NCBI RefSeq assembly: GCF_045291395.1
Contig: NZ_CP152342.1
Location: forward strand, 4,092,001-4,156,000
DNA length: 64,000 nt
DNA from: MR-S7 sp000400995
GTDB lineage: Bacteria > Pseudomonadota > Gammaproteobacteria > Burkholderiales > Burkholderiaceae_C
Direction of reading: 5' to 3'
In this document: positions 54,374-63,590 of the stretch, piece after piece
How positions within the stretch are numbered: position 1 is the first letter of the stretch
Layout: each line of letters starts with the position of its first letter
Translations under genes and position numbers: made by a program
The notes under the pieces: generated by a model
Told to the model about the DNA's origin: nothing
Databases searched by the model: none
What the model saw: only the letters and a program-made list of their open reading frames with translations

Positions 54374-54709
54374 TCAGCGGCCAAGTTCCGGCGGCGTGCG
54401 CAAGCGCTCCACCACCTGGCCGTTCTTGAGGTGCGACTCCACGATCTCGTCGATGTCGGCCTCGTCCACGTAGGTGTACCAGGTCCCCTCGGGATAGACC
54501 ACGGCGATGGGCCCGCCCGCGCAGCGGTCCAGGCACCCGGCCTTGTTCACGCGCACCTTGCCGGGGCCGGCCAGGCCCTGCTTCTTGACGAGCGACTTGC
54601 AGCGCTCGAACGCCTGCTGCGCGCCGTGGTGGGCGCAGCAGTTCTCGCCGTTGGTGCGCTCGTTGAGACAAAAGAAGATGTGGCGCTGGTAGTACGGGGT
54701 GTCGCTCAT
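54374..54709 (-). CDS. [2Fe-2S] ferredoxin, thioredoxin-like
   Basis: A 111-residue ferredoxin of the thioredoxin-like [2Fe-2S] type. Cluster cysteines lie in FFCLNERTNGENCC near the start and CLDRCAGGPIAVVYPEG in the second half. It could pass electrons in the cytoplasm; partner unknown. Nine bases separate it from the VanZ gene, and the HemJ-like gene is upstream, so these three form an operon. Confidence 0.9.
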   Translation of the reverse strand: MSDTPYYQRHIFFCLNERTNGENCCAHHGAQQAFERCKSLVKKQGLAGPGKVRVNKAGCLDRCAGGPIAVVYPEGTWYTYVDEADIDEIVESHLKNGQVVERLRTPPELGR

Positions 54710-54718
54710 GGGCCGATT

Positions 54719-55816
54719 CTAGGATTCCGCCTCGCGCCGCGACACCCGCAGCACCACATAGACGAGCGCCGCATAGGGCCAGATCCAGCCCAGCCACTGC
54801 CCCAGGCCGTAGAAGCGGATGAACCGTCCCTGTTCCCAGGCCTGCAACGTCTGCGCGAAATAGGCGCTGGTGGGCGCCTGGTTCAGCAGGTTCAGGTGCA
54901 GCATCAGCGCCAGCAGCAGCAGCGCCGCGCAGGCACGGCGGGGCACCGCCGCCAGCGCCAGCGCGGCGGCCACGCCGGCGATGACGCCCGCGCGCGCGGG
55001 CAGCGTCTGCCATTCCCAGGCGTGGGTGGGCCCGTAGGTCAGGGCCGCCGAAAGCGCCGTCACCGCCACACCCGCCAGGGCCACGCACAGGGCGAACACC
55101 ACGCGCCGGCCCACATGGCGCATCACGCAGTAGCCCAGCAGGCAGGGAATCAGCAGCCCCAGCGCCACGGCCAGCAGCTCGCCGCCCTGCGACAACGGCT
55201 CCAGCGCCTCGTCGCGCAACGGCAGCCATTCGAGGAAGGGCGTGTCGTCCAGCAGGTCGAAAAGCGCCGTCTCCAGCCGCTCCCAGACCTGCCCCAGCCC
55301 GAAGGGCAGCGCCGCCGGGAACAGCAGCGCCCAGGGCCACAGCGCCAGCAGCACCAGCGCGCCGCGCGCATCCGGCACGAACCACTGCGCGCGGAAACGG
55401 CTCCAGCGCGCGATGGCGCCCAGGCGCTCCAGCAGCGCCGCCGCCAGCGCGCCCAGCAGCGCGCCCGCGGCGTTGAGCGCCAGGTCCATGTTGGAGGGCA
55501 CGCGCCGGGGCAGGTAGATCTGCAGGTATTCCATCGCCAGCGACAGCAGCGCGCCCGCCAGCGCCGCCACCGGCACCGCCGCGCGCGGCCAGCCCGTGCG
55601 CAAGCCAGCCAGCGCCAGCAGGAAGCCCAGCGGCGCGTAGCCCGCCACGTTGAGGTTCACGTCGAACCACGTCCAGTACGGCGGCGGGATGCGCGCCGTG
55701 AAGAACACCCAGGGCGAGATGCCCTGTTCGCGCCAGCCCTCGAACGGGAACAGGCTGGCGAAGACGATCAGCGCGCCATAGATCAGCGCCAGGGGCCAGG
55801 CCGACGTCTTGTGCAT
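54719..55816 (-). CDS. VanZ family membrane protein
   Basis: A 365-residue integral membrane protein with about eight to ten hydrophobic helices. The N-terminal half, with WTWFDVNLNVAGYAPLGFLLAL and SLAMEYLQIYLPRRVPSNMDLALNAAGALLG, matches the VanZ pattern, named from a teicoplanin-resistance accessory gene; the exact function is unknown. It stands between hemJ-like and ferredoxin genes, seven bases after the former. Confidence 0.87.
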   Translation of the reverse strand: MHKTSAWPLALIYGALIVFASLFPFEGWREQGISPWVFFTARIPPPYWTWFDVNLNVAGYAPLGFLLALAGLRTGWPRAAVPVAALAGALLSLAMEYLQIYLPRRVPSNMDLALNAAGALLGALAAALLERLGAIARWSRFRAQWFVPDARGALVLLALWPWALLFPAALPFGLGQVWERLETALFDLLDDTPFLEWLPLRDEALEPLSQGGELLAVALGLLIPCLLGYCVMRHVGRRVVFALCVALAGVAVTALSAALTYGPTHAWEWQTLPARAGVIAGVAAALALAAVPRRACAALLLLALMLHLNLLNQAPTSAYFAQTLQAWEQGRFIRFYGLGQWLGWIWPYAALVYVVLRVSRREAES

Positions 55817-55823
55817 GCCCCGG

Positions 55824-56252
55824 CTAGAACGGCTTGACCACCACGAGGATCACCGCCGCGACCAGCAGCAGCACGGGGACTTCGTTGAACACGCGGAACC
55901 AGCGGTGGCTGTGCTGGTCGGTGTTGGCCACCAGCTTGCGCAGCAGCACGGCGCAGGCATGGTGGTAGCCCACCGCCAGCACCACCACGGCCAGCTTGGC
56001 GTGCAGCCAGCCATTGCCCGGCCCGCGCCCGATGCCGTAGCCCAGCCACAGCCACAGGCCCAGGCCCAGGGCCGGCACCGCCAGCATCGTCGTGAAGCGC
56101 AGCAGCTTGCGCGCCATCAGCACCAGGCGCTCACGCTCGGCCACCGATCCGGGCGTCACCATGGCCAGGTTGACGAAGATGCGCGGCAGGTAGAACAGGC
56201 CGGCGAACCAGCTGGCGATGAAGACGATGTGGAAGGCTTTGACCCAGAGCAT
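55824..56252 (-). CDS. hemJ: HemJ-type protoporphyrinogen IX oxidase (CopD family)
   Basis: A 142-residue membrane protein with four helices. The start MLWVKAFHIVFIASWFAGLFYLPR-like pattern carries the HIVF histidine and FYLPRIFVN segment, and LHAKLAVV and RWFRVFNEVP follow, as in HemJ. It oxidises protoporphyrinogen IX to protoporphyrin IX in haem synthesis. Divergent hemB next door supports that role; relatives annotated as CopD cannot be excluded. Confidence 0.85.
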   Translation of the reverse strand: MLWVKAFHIVFIASWFAGLFYLPRIFVNLAMVTPGSVAERERLVLMARKLLRFTTMLAVPALGLGLWLWLGYGIGRGPGNGWLHAKLAVVVLAVGYHHACAVLLRKLVANTDQHSHRWFRVFNEVPVLLLVAAVILVVVKPF

Positions 56253-56433
56253 GGAGGCGGTGGAGGAAAAAGAAGCCCGGCGGGACCGGGCGGGAAAGCC
56301 CTGGGCATGCGTGGCATGCCAAGGCCCCGCTCAGGGAGGTAAAGCGGGGGGCGGCGTGCCGCCCGGGGGCAATCTAGCACCCGATCCCCGCCAGCGCAAG
56401 GCTGCGGCATGGCATATGGCGCACAATTTGCCC

Positions 56434-57431
<998 letters not shown>

Positions 57432-57444
<13 letters not shown>

Positions 57445-57486
57445 GAGCTGCTTGCGCTTGATGGAAAAGCGCTGGAGGCCGATTTG
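57432..57486 (+). repeat. Dispersed hairpin repeat, copy R13 (carries a start site)
   Basis: Plus-oriented copy: GCTCTC / AAGAGC hairpin, stem GCGCTTG / AAAGCGC around ATGGA with a G-A mismatch, then TGGAGGCCGATTTG. It contains the hemB stop codon and, at its end, GGAGG five bases before the TTG start of the CorA gene. Confidence 0.9.
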
Positions 57487-58659
57487 ACTGGAAACCCGCC
57501 GCAGCCAATCCGCGTCTTCCTCCTGCAGCCCGGCGCCCTGGCGCAGGAGCTGCAGGCCCTGCCCGCGCAGCCGCCCGCCCAGGGCTTCTACTGGATCGCC
57601 TGCACGCGCGCGGCCTTCAGCGCCGAGCTGCCGCGCCTGCAGGCCGCGCTGCAGGCGGCGGCCGGGCAGCAGCTGGTGGACCTGCACGTGTCCGACCTGC
57701 TCAACCCGCAGCTGCCCTCGCACTACGACTACACCTCGCAGTACGACCTGCTGGTGGTGCGCCGCCTGGGCACCGCGCAGGAAAGCGCCGCCGCCCCGCT
57801 GGCGGCCGCGGCCGCGCGTGGCGGCCCGCCGGTGCTGCGGCGCATCGACACCAGCCCCGTGGGCTTCGCCGTGTTCGACCAGGTGCTGCTCTCCGTGCAC
57901 CCCGGAGACTGCACCGTGCGCGACGCCTACGCCGCCCGCCTGGCCGCGCCCCCGCCCGCCGCGGCGCCCGCCACCACCCCGGCCGAGGCCGTGGTGCGCG
58001 ACCTGCGCAGCGGCCCCGTGGCCGGCACGCGCCTGCCCGCCAGCCCCGCCGACCTGATGCTGCGCGTGGCCGGCCACATCGTGGACAACTACCTGGACCT
58101 GCGCCGCGAGCTCTCGCGCCAGCTCGACCACTGGCAGTCCGAGCTGCTCAAGCCCGGCACCCGCTTCACCAACTGGGGCGCGCTGCTCGACGCGCGCCTT
58201 ACCCTGCACCAGCTCGACGAGATCTGCGAGGACCAGCGCGCCGCCATCCAGGCCTGGAGCGAGGCGCTGGACACCTGGGCCGCGCCCGGCGGCAACGCGC
58301 AGGCCGCGCGCGAGCTGGACCTGCTCAAGGTACGCAGCCGCGACGTGCTGGAGCACATCGAGCGCGTGGTGCACCACGTGCGCCGCCTGGAGCAAAGCAC
58401 CGAGGCCGTGCTGCAGATGCATTTCTCCGTGCAGAGCAACCGCACCAACGACATCATGCGCACCCTCACGGCGCTCACCGCCGTGTTCCTGCCGCTGAAC
58501 CTGATCGCCGGCATCTTCGGCATGAACTTCGAGTTCATCCCCTTCGTGCACCAGGAGGAAGGCTTCTGGTGGGCCATGGGCAGCATGACCTTGATCGCCG
58601 TGGCGCTCACGGCCTTCTTCTGGCGCAAGCGCTACCTGACGCGCACGGGACGGGGCTGA
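57484..58659 (+). CDS. CorA family magnesium/zinc transporter
   Basis: A 391-residue CorA-type divalent cation channel. A long soluble N-terminal funnel domain is followed by two C-terminal membrane helices, with the pore motif GMN in GIFGMNFEFIP and a short basic tail (WRKRYLTRTGRG). The most plausible start is the TTG at 57484, because no ATG or GTG lies nearby; its ribosome-binding site GGAGG (57474-57478) belongs to repeat R13. It follows hemB by 39 bases and may share its transcript. Cation preference cannot be told; zinc-exporting ZntB relatives are possible. Confidence 0.88.
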   Translation: MTGNPPQPIRVFLLQPGALAQELQALPAQPPAQGFYWIACTRAAFSAELPRLQAALQAAAGQQLVDLHVSDLLNPQLPSHYDYTSQYDLLVVRRLGTAQESAAAPLAAAAARGGPPVLRRIDTSPVGFAVFDQVLLSVHPGDCTVRDAYAARLAAPPPAAAPATTPAEAVVRDLRSGPVAGTRLPASPADLMLRVAGHIVDNYLDLRRELSRQLDHWQSELLKPGTRFTNWGALLDARLTLHQLDEICEDQRAAIQAWSEALDTWAAPGGNAQAARELDLLKVRSRDVLEHIERVVHHVRRLEQSTEAVLQMHFSVQSNRTNDIMRTLTALTAVFLPLNLIAGIFGMNFEFIPFVHQEEGFWWAMGSMTLIAVALTAFFWRKRYLTRTGRG

Positions 58660-58698
58660 GACCCTTTTCACGGCAGGGATTCAATCCTTGTCCTGGCA

Positions 58699-58720
58699 AA
58701 TAATTGCCTAGGCAATTATT
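58699..58720. promoter_or_regulatory. MarR operator, perfect 22-base palindrome
   Basis: AATAATTGCCT is followed by its exact complement in reverse, 11 perfect pairs. Eleven-base half-sites of this A+T-rich form suit MarR dimers. It ends ten bases before the regulator ATG. Confidence 0.75.
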
Positions 58721-58730
58721 GTTGCGCCCT

Positions 58731-59243
58731 ATGAAAACGCCGGATGAAGAAGACACCCTGGCCGGCGACGGCCTGTGCCCGCTGTCGGACCCGTCGCTGC
58801 CCGTTCCGTTCGAGGTGGAGCAAAGCCTCGGCTTCCAGTTGCGCCGCATCGCCACGCTGCTGGGCGCCGAGGTGGACCGCCGCATGGAGCCCCTGGGCCT
58901 GACCGACGCACAGTGGAAGCCCCTGCTGCGCCTGCTGCTCGACCCGCCCGGCACGGCCGCGGCGCTGGCGCGCGTGTGCCACCTGGACGCCGGCGGCCTC
59001 ACGCGCCTGCTCGACCGACTGGAGGCCAAGGGTCTGTGCCAGCGCGAACGCTCGCAGGAAGACCGGCGCGTGGTGAACATCGCCCTCACGCCCGAGGGCC
59101 GCGCCGTGGCCGAGCAACTCCCCGCCATCCTGGCCGGCGTGCAGCGCGAGCTGCTCGCGGGCTTCGACGAGGCGGAAGAAGCGCGACTGCGCGACTTCCT
59201 CGCCCGCATCTACGCCAACACCCGCGCCATGCCCGGCTCCTGA
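58731..59243 (+). CDS. MarR family transcriptional regulator
   Basis: A 170-residue winged-helix repressor. The recognition region reads AALARVCHLDAGGLTRLLDRLEAKGLCQRERSQEDRRVVNIALTPEG in two runs (AALARVCHLDAGGLTRLLD, then RERSQEDRRVVNIALTPEG, the beta wing). It is the first gene of the efflux operon, with a perfect palindrome before it, so it should repress itself and the pump until an aromatic or phenolic ligand binds. ATG 58731 was chosen over an upstream start in the palindrome. Confidence 0.92.
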   Translation: MKTPDEEDTLAGDGLCPLSDPSLPVPFEVEQSLGFQLRRIATLLGAEVDRRMEPLGLTDAQWKPLLRLLLDPPGTAAALARVCHLDAGGLTRLLDRLEAKGLCQRERSQEDRRVVNIALTPEGRAVAEQLPAILAGVQRELLAGFDEAEEARLRDFLARIYANTRAMPGS

Positions 59244-59272
59244 ATTTCCCCGTCCTCCGAGAGAACCACAAC

Positions 59273-60739
59273 ATGAAGAACCACCTCTCCCCCGACCCCG
59301 CCGCCGCACCGTCCGCCGTCGCACCACCCGGCTCCGCGCTGCTCTACGCCGCCACGCTGGCCGTGGCGCTGCTGGCGCTGCCCGCGCTCACGGGCTGCGC
59401 CGACACGGGCGGTATCGCCCCGCAGGCCCGGCTGCGCGACACGGCCACGCTCGTCGCGCCCGGCGCGCCCGACGTGGCCGTCGCCCCCGACTGGTGGCGC
59501 GCCTTCGGCGACGCGCAGCTCGACGCGCTGGTGCAGCAGGCGCTGGACGGCAACCCCGGCCTGCGCCAGGCCCAGGCGCGCATCGCCCGCGCCGAGGCCT
59601 TCACCCACGCCGCGCGCGCCGCGCTCGGCCCGCAGGTCAACGCCAGCACGGATCTCATGCGCCAGCGCTACAGCGAGAACGGCCCCTACCCGCCCGGCCA
59701 AGCGGGCAGCGTCCTGAGCATCGACACGGCGCGCCTGTCGGGCAGTTGGGAGATCGACTTCTTCGGCAAGAACCGCGCCGCGCTCGAATCGGCCCTGGGC
59801 ACGGCCCGCGCCGCGCGCGCCGATGCCGATGCCGCACGCCTGCTGCTCGCGGCCAACGTGGTGCACGCCTACCTGCAGCTCGCGCGGCTGCAGGAGCAAT
59901 TGCAGGTGGCCGAGCGCACGCTGGCCCAGCGCGGGGAAATGCTGCGCCTCGTACGGCAGCGCGTGAGCGCCGGCCTGGACACGCGGCTGGAGCTGCGCCA
60001 GAGCGAGGGCGCGCTGCCCGAGGCGCGCCAGCAGATCGAGGCCCTGCGCGAGCAGGCCGCCCTCACGCGCAACGCACTGGGCGCGTTGATTGCAGAGCCA
60101 AAAACGGCTCTGGCGCTTACCCCGAAAGCGCTGGAAGCTATCAAATCAGAAGCAATACCGGCCGCCCTGCCCGCCGACCTGCTGGGCCGCCGCCCCGACG
60201 TGGCCGCCGCGCGCTGGCGCGTGGAAGCAGCGACGCAGGACGTGGCCGTGGCGCGCGCGCAGTTCTATCCGAACGTGAGCCTGACGGCCTTCGTGGGCCT
60301 GGCCAGCATGGGGCTGGATCGCTTTATCGAGGGCGGCAGCCGCGAATGGGGCGTGGGCCCGGCGCTGCGCCTGCCCATCTTCGACGCGGGCCGCCTGCGC
60401 GCCAACCTGGCGGGCAAGTCGGCCGACCTGGACGCGGCGGTGGAGAGCTACAACGCCGCGCTGCTGGACGCCGTGCGCGACACGGCCGACCAACTCGCCT
60501 CCAGCGCCTCGGTCGAGCGCCAGATCGCCGAGCAGCGCCAGGCCGGCGAGGCGGCCGAATCCGCCTACGCCATCGCCCGCAAGCGCTACGAGGCCGGCCT
60601 CGGCAGCTACCTGCAGGTGCTCTCGGCCGAAACGCAGGTGCTGGCCCAGCGCCGCCAGGCCGTCGATCTGGCCGCGCGCCGCCTCGACACCCAGGCCGCC
60701 GTGATGCGCGCCCTGGGCGGCGGCTACGCCGCGAGCTGA
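59273..60739 (+). CDS. NodT family outer-membrane efflux lipoprotein
   Basis: A 488-residue outer-membrane channel of the NodT/OEP family. A lipoprotein signal after a 20-residue tail ends in LTGC, and the two OEP halves show SWEIDFFGKNRAALES and LLGRRPDVAAARWRVEAA. Repeat copy R14 lies in frame between the halves and encodes AEPKTALALTPKALEAIKS, at the linker where family members vary. The channel should pair with the following HlyD-like and DHA2 proteins. The start ATG 59273 has GAGAG upstream. Confidence 0.92.
   Translation: MKNHLSPDPAAAPSAVAPPGSALLYAATLAVALLALPALTGCADTGGIAPQARLRDTATLVAPGAPDVAVAPDWWRAFGDAQLDALVQQALDGNPGLRQAQARIARAEAFTHAARAALGPQVNASTDLMRQRYSENGPYPPGQAGSVLSIDTARLSGSWEIDFFGKNRAALESALGTARAARADADAARLLLAANVVHAYLQLARLQEQLQVAERTLAQRGEMLRLVRQRVSAGLDTRLELRQSEGALPEARQQIEALREQAALTRNALGALIAEPKTALALTPKALEAIKSEAIPAALPADLLGRRPDVAAARWRVEAATQDVAVARAQFYPNVSLTAFVGLASMGLDRFIEGGSREWGVGPALRLPIFDAGRLRANLAGKSADLDAAVESYNAALLDAVRDTADQLASSASVERQIAEQRQAGEAAESAYAIARKRYEAGLGSYLQVLSAETQVLAQRRQAVDLAARRLDTQAAVMRALGGGYAAS
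60095..60153 (-). repeat. Dispersed hairpin repeat, copy R14 (inside the NodT gene)
   Basis: Minus-oriented copy, antisense to the gene: minus strand TTTGATAGCTTC, stem GCGCTTT / TAAGCGC around CGGGG with a T-T mismatch, then CAGAGCCGTTTTTGGCTC, whose end is a third small hairpin. It is translated as part of the linker between OEP halves. Confidence 0.85.
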
Positions 60740-60769
60740 TCCCCCTTCCCCTACACACCCGCCTTCACC

Positions 60770-61975
60770 ATGAACGCACCGCAATCCCCCTCCCCGGCCG
60801 CGCCCAAGCCCAACCGCCGCAAGGCTCTGTTGACCCTCGCCGGCGTGGTCGTGCTCACCGGCGCCGCCTGGGGCCTGTACGACTGGCTGGTCGCCAGCCA
60901 CTACGAGAGCACCGACAACGCCTACGTGCAGGGCAACGTGATCCAGATCACCCCGCAGACCGGCGGCACGGTGACGGCCATCCTGGCCGACGACACCGAC
61001 CTGGTGCGCGCCGGCTCGCCGCTGGTGCAACTCGACCCGGCCGACGCGCGCGTGGCCCTGCAGCAGGCCGAGGCCGCGCTGGCGCAGGCCGTGCGCCAGG
61101 CGCGCCAGCTCTACACCAACAACGGCGCGCTCACCGCCCAGGTGCGCCTGCGCGAGGCCGACGTGGCGCGCGCCCAGTCCGACATCGCCCGCGCGCAGGA
61201 CGACCTGCGCCGCCGCCAGATGCTGACGGGCGACGGCGCCGTCTCCAAGGAAGAACTCAACCACGCGCAGAGCCAGCTCGACACCGCGCGCACCCAGCTC
61301 GCGGCGGCGCAGGCCGGCGTGGCGGCGGCGCGCGAGCAGCTCGCCAGCAACCAGTCGCTCACGCAGGGCGTGGCCGTGCAGGAGCACCCCAGCGTGCTGG
61401 CCGCCGCCGCCAAGGTGCGCGAGGCCTACCTGGCCGACCGCCGCACCGCCCTGCCCGCGCCGGTGGATGGCTACGTCGCCAAGCGCAGCGTGCAGCTCGG
61501 CCAGCGCGTGGCGGCTGGCACGCCGCTGCTGTCCATCGTGCCGCTGCACGGGGTGTGGGTGGACGCGAACTTCAAGGAGAACCAGTTGCGCCACCTGCGC
61601 CTGGGCCAGCCCGCGAAGCTCACGGCCGACCTGTACGGCAAGAAGGTCGAATACACCGGCACCGTGGCGGGCCTGGGCGTGGGCACGGGATCGGCCTTCG
61701 CGCTGCTGCCCGCGCAGAACGCCACGGGCAACTGGATCAAGGTGGTGCAGCGCGTGCCGGTGCGCATCGCGCTCGACGCCGCGCAACTCGAACAGCACCC
61801 GCTGCGCGTGGGCCTGTCGATGGAAGTCGAGGTGGACACGAAGGAGCGCGGCGGCGCATCGCTGGCCGAGGCCCCGCGCAAGGAGGCCGTGGCGCAGACC
61901 ACCGTGTACGCATCGCTCGACGAGGGCGCCGACGCTGACGTGGCCCGCATCATCACGGCCAACCTCAAGCCCTGA
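60770..61975 (+). CDS. emrA: EmrA/HlyD family membrane-fusion protein
   Basis: A 401-residue adaptor with one N-terminal membrane helix (residues about 18-38), a biotinyl-lipoyl-like domain starting ESTDNAYVQGNVIQITPQTGG, a long coiled helical hairpin (about 90-200) and a C-terminal barrel (APVDGYVAKRSVQLGQRV). The VQGN pattern is that of EmrA proteins, which link DHA2 pumps to an outer-membrane channel. It lies 30 bases after the NodT gene and two bases before emrB. Confidence 0.92.
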   Translation: MNAPQSPSPAAPKPNRRKALLTLAGVVVLTGAAWGLYDWLVASHYESTDNAYVQGNVIQITPQTGGTVTAILADDTDLVRAGSPLVQLDPADARVALQQAEAALAQAVRQARQLYTNNGALTAQVRLREADVARAQSDIARAQDDLRRRQMLTGDGAVSKEELNHAQSQLDTARTQLAAAQAGVAAAREQLASNQSLTQGVAVQEHPSVLAAAAKVREAYLADRRTALPAPVDGYVAKRSVQLGQRVAAGTPLLSIVPLHGVWVDANFKENQLRHLRLGQPAKLTADLYGKKVEYTGTVAGLGVGTGSAFALLPAQNATGNWIKVVQRVPVRIALDAAQLEQHPLRVGLSMEVEVDTKERGGASLAEAPRKEAVAQTTVYASLDEGADADVARIITANLKP

Positions 61976-61977
61976 GC

Positions 61978-63531
61978 ATGAGCGCGCACACTCCGCCCCC
62001 GCCGCTCACCGGCAGCGCGCGCACCTGGGGCACGCTGGCCCTGTCGGCCGCCACGTTCATGAACGTGCTCGACACGTCCATCGCCAACGTGTCGCTGCCC
62101 GCCATCGCGGGCGACCTGGGCGTGAGCCCCACGCAGGGCACCTGGGTCATCACCAGCTTCGCGGTGGCCAACGCCATCGCCGTGCCGCTCACGGGCTGGC
62201 TGTCGCAGCGCTTCGGACAGGTGCGGCTGTTCGTGGCCAGCGTCACGCTGTTCGTGATCGCGTCGCTCTTGTGCGGCCTGGCACCGAACATGACGCTGCT
62301 GATCGCCTTCCGCGCGCTGCAGGGCTTCGTCGCGGGGCCGATGATCCCGCTGTCGCAGGCGCTGCTGCTCTCCAGCTACCCGCGCGCGCTCGCGGGGCTG
62401 GCGATGGCGATGTGGTCCATGACCACGCTGATCGCGCCCGTCACCGGGCCGCTGCTGGGCGGCTGGATCACCGACAACATGGCCTGGCCGTGGATCTTCT
62501 ACATCAACGTTCCCGTGGGCATCGCCGCCGTGGTGGTCACCTGGGGCATCTTCCACAAGCGCGAGACGGTGCGCCGTGCCCTGCCCATCGACTGCATCGG
62601 CCTGGCGCTGCTGGTGATCTGGGTGGGCGCGATGCAGATCATGCTGGACATCGGCAAGGAGCACGACTGGTTCGAGTCGCCCTGGGTCGTGGCCTGCGCG
62701 CTGGTGGCGGCCATCGGCTTCGTGGCCTTCCTGATCTGGGAGCGCGGCGACGACCATCCCGTGGTCGATCTCACGCTGTTCAGGAACCGCAACTTCTGGG
62801 CCGGCTCGCTCGCCACCGCCGTGGGCTACGGCCTGTTCTTCGGCAACGTGGTGCTGCTGCCGCTGTGGCTGCAGCAGTACATGGGCTACACCGCCACGCA
62901 GGCCGGCGAGGTGATGGCGCCCGTGGGCCTGCTGGCGCTGGTGCTCTCGCCCTGGGTGGGCAAGAACATCGGCAAGAGCGACCCGCGCCGCTTCGCCACC
63001 TTCGCATTCCTGGTGTTCGCGCTGGTGCTGTGGATGCGCTCGAACTTCAACACCCAGGCGGATCTGGCGACCATCATGGTGCCCACCATCGTGCAGGGCA
63101 TCTCCATGGCGTTCTTCTTCATTCCGCTGGTGACGATCACGCTCTCGGAGATTCCGCCAGAGCGCATTCCCGCCGCCTCGGGCCTGTCGAACTTCATGCG
63201 CATCACCGCCGGCGCGGTGGGCACGTCCATCGCCACCACGCTGTGGGAGCGCCGCGCCACGCTGCACCACGCCCAGCTCACCGAAGGGCTCACCCAGGGC
63301 AACGCCGCCTTCACCCAGGCGCTGCAGGGCCTCCAGGCCGGCGGCCTCACGCCCCAGCAGGCACTGGCGCAGGTGGAACGCATGCTGAACCAGCAGGCCT
63401 TCATGCTCGCGGCCAACGACATCTTCTACGTGTCGGCCGTGCTGTTCATGCTGCTGATCCCGCTGGTCTGGCTGGCCCATGCGCCGCGTGCCTCGGCGGG
63501 CAGCGCAGATGCGGCGGCAGGGGCCCATTGA
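61978..63531 (+). CDS. emrB: DHA2 family MFS multidrug transporter (EmrB type)
   Basis: A 517-residue proton-coupled exporter with 14 membrane helices. The first loop reads LDTSIANVSLPAIAGDLGVS and motif C-like GPLLGGWITDNMAWPWIFYINVPVG follows, both characteristic of the EmrB/QacA group. With the upstream EmrA-like and NodT-like genes it forms a tripartite exporter under the MarR regulator. The stop is five bases before repeat R15. Confidence 0.93.
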   Translation: MSAHTPPPPLTGSARTWGTLALSAATFMNVLDTSIANVSLPAIAGDLGVSPTQGTWVITSFAVANAIAVPLTGWLSQRFGQVRLFVASVTLFVIASLLCGLAPNMTLLIAFRALQGFVAGPMIPLSQALLLSSYPRALAGLAMAMWSMTTLIAPVTGPLLGGWITDNMAWPWIFYINVPVGIAAVVVTWGIFHKRETVRRALPIDCIGLALLVIWVGAMQIMLDIGKEHDWFESPWVVACALVAAIGFVAFLIWERGDDHPVVDLTLFRNRNFWAGSLATAVGYGLFFGNVVLLPLWLQQYMGYTATQAGEVMAPVGLLALVLSPWVGKNIGKSDPRRFATFAFLVFALVLWMRSNFNTQADLATIMVPTIVQGISMAFFFIPLVTITLSEIPPERIPAASGLSNFMRITAGAVGTSIATTLWERRATLHHAQLTEGLTQGNAAFTQALQGLQAGGLTPQQALAQVERMLNQQAFMLAANDIFYVSAVLFMLLIPLVWLAHAPRASAGSADAAAGAH

Positions 63532-63535
63532 CTCC

Positions 63536-63590
63536 TGAAAAGAGAGCTGCTTGCGCTTGTCCAATAAGCGCTGGAGGCCGTTTTGGCTAT
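63536..63590 (+). repeat. Dispersed hairpin repeat, copy R15
   Basis: Plus-oriented copy between the convergent emrB and fumarase genes: GAGAGCTGCTT, stem GCGCTTG / TAAGCGC around TCCAA (one G-T wobble), then TGGAGGCCGTTTTGGCT, which can form an extra GGCC / GGCT hairpin. The fumarase stop lies within its right end. Confidence 0.87.

Noticed and set aside
57445..57483. A riboswitch (M-box) before corA
   Set aside because: The gap to hemB is only 39 bases and consists of repeat R13, which leaves no room for a Mg2+ riboswitch.
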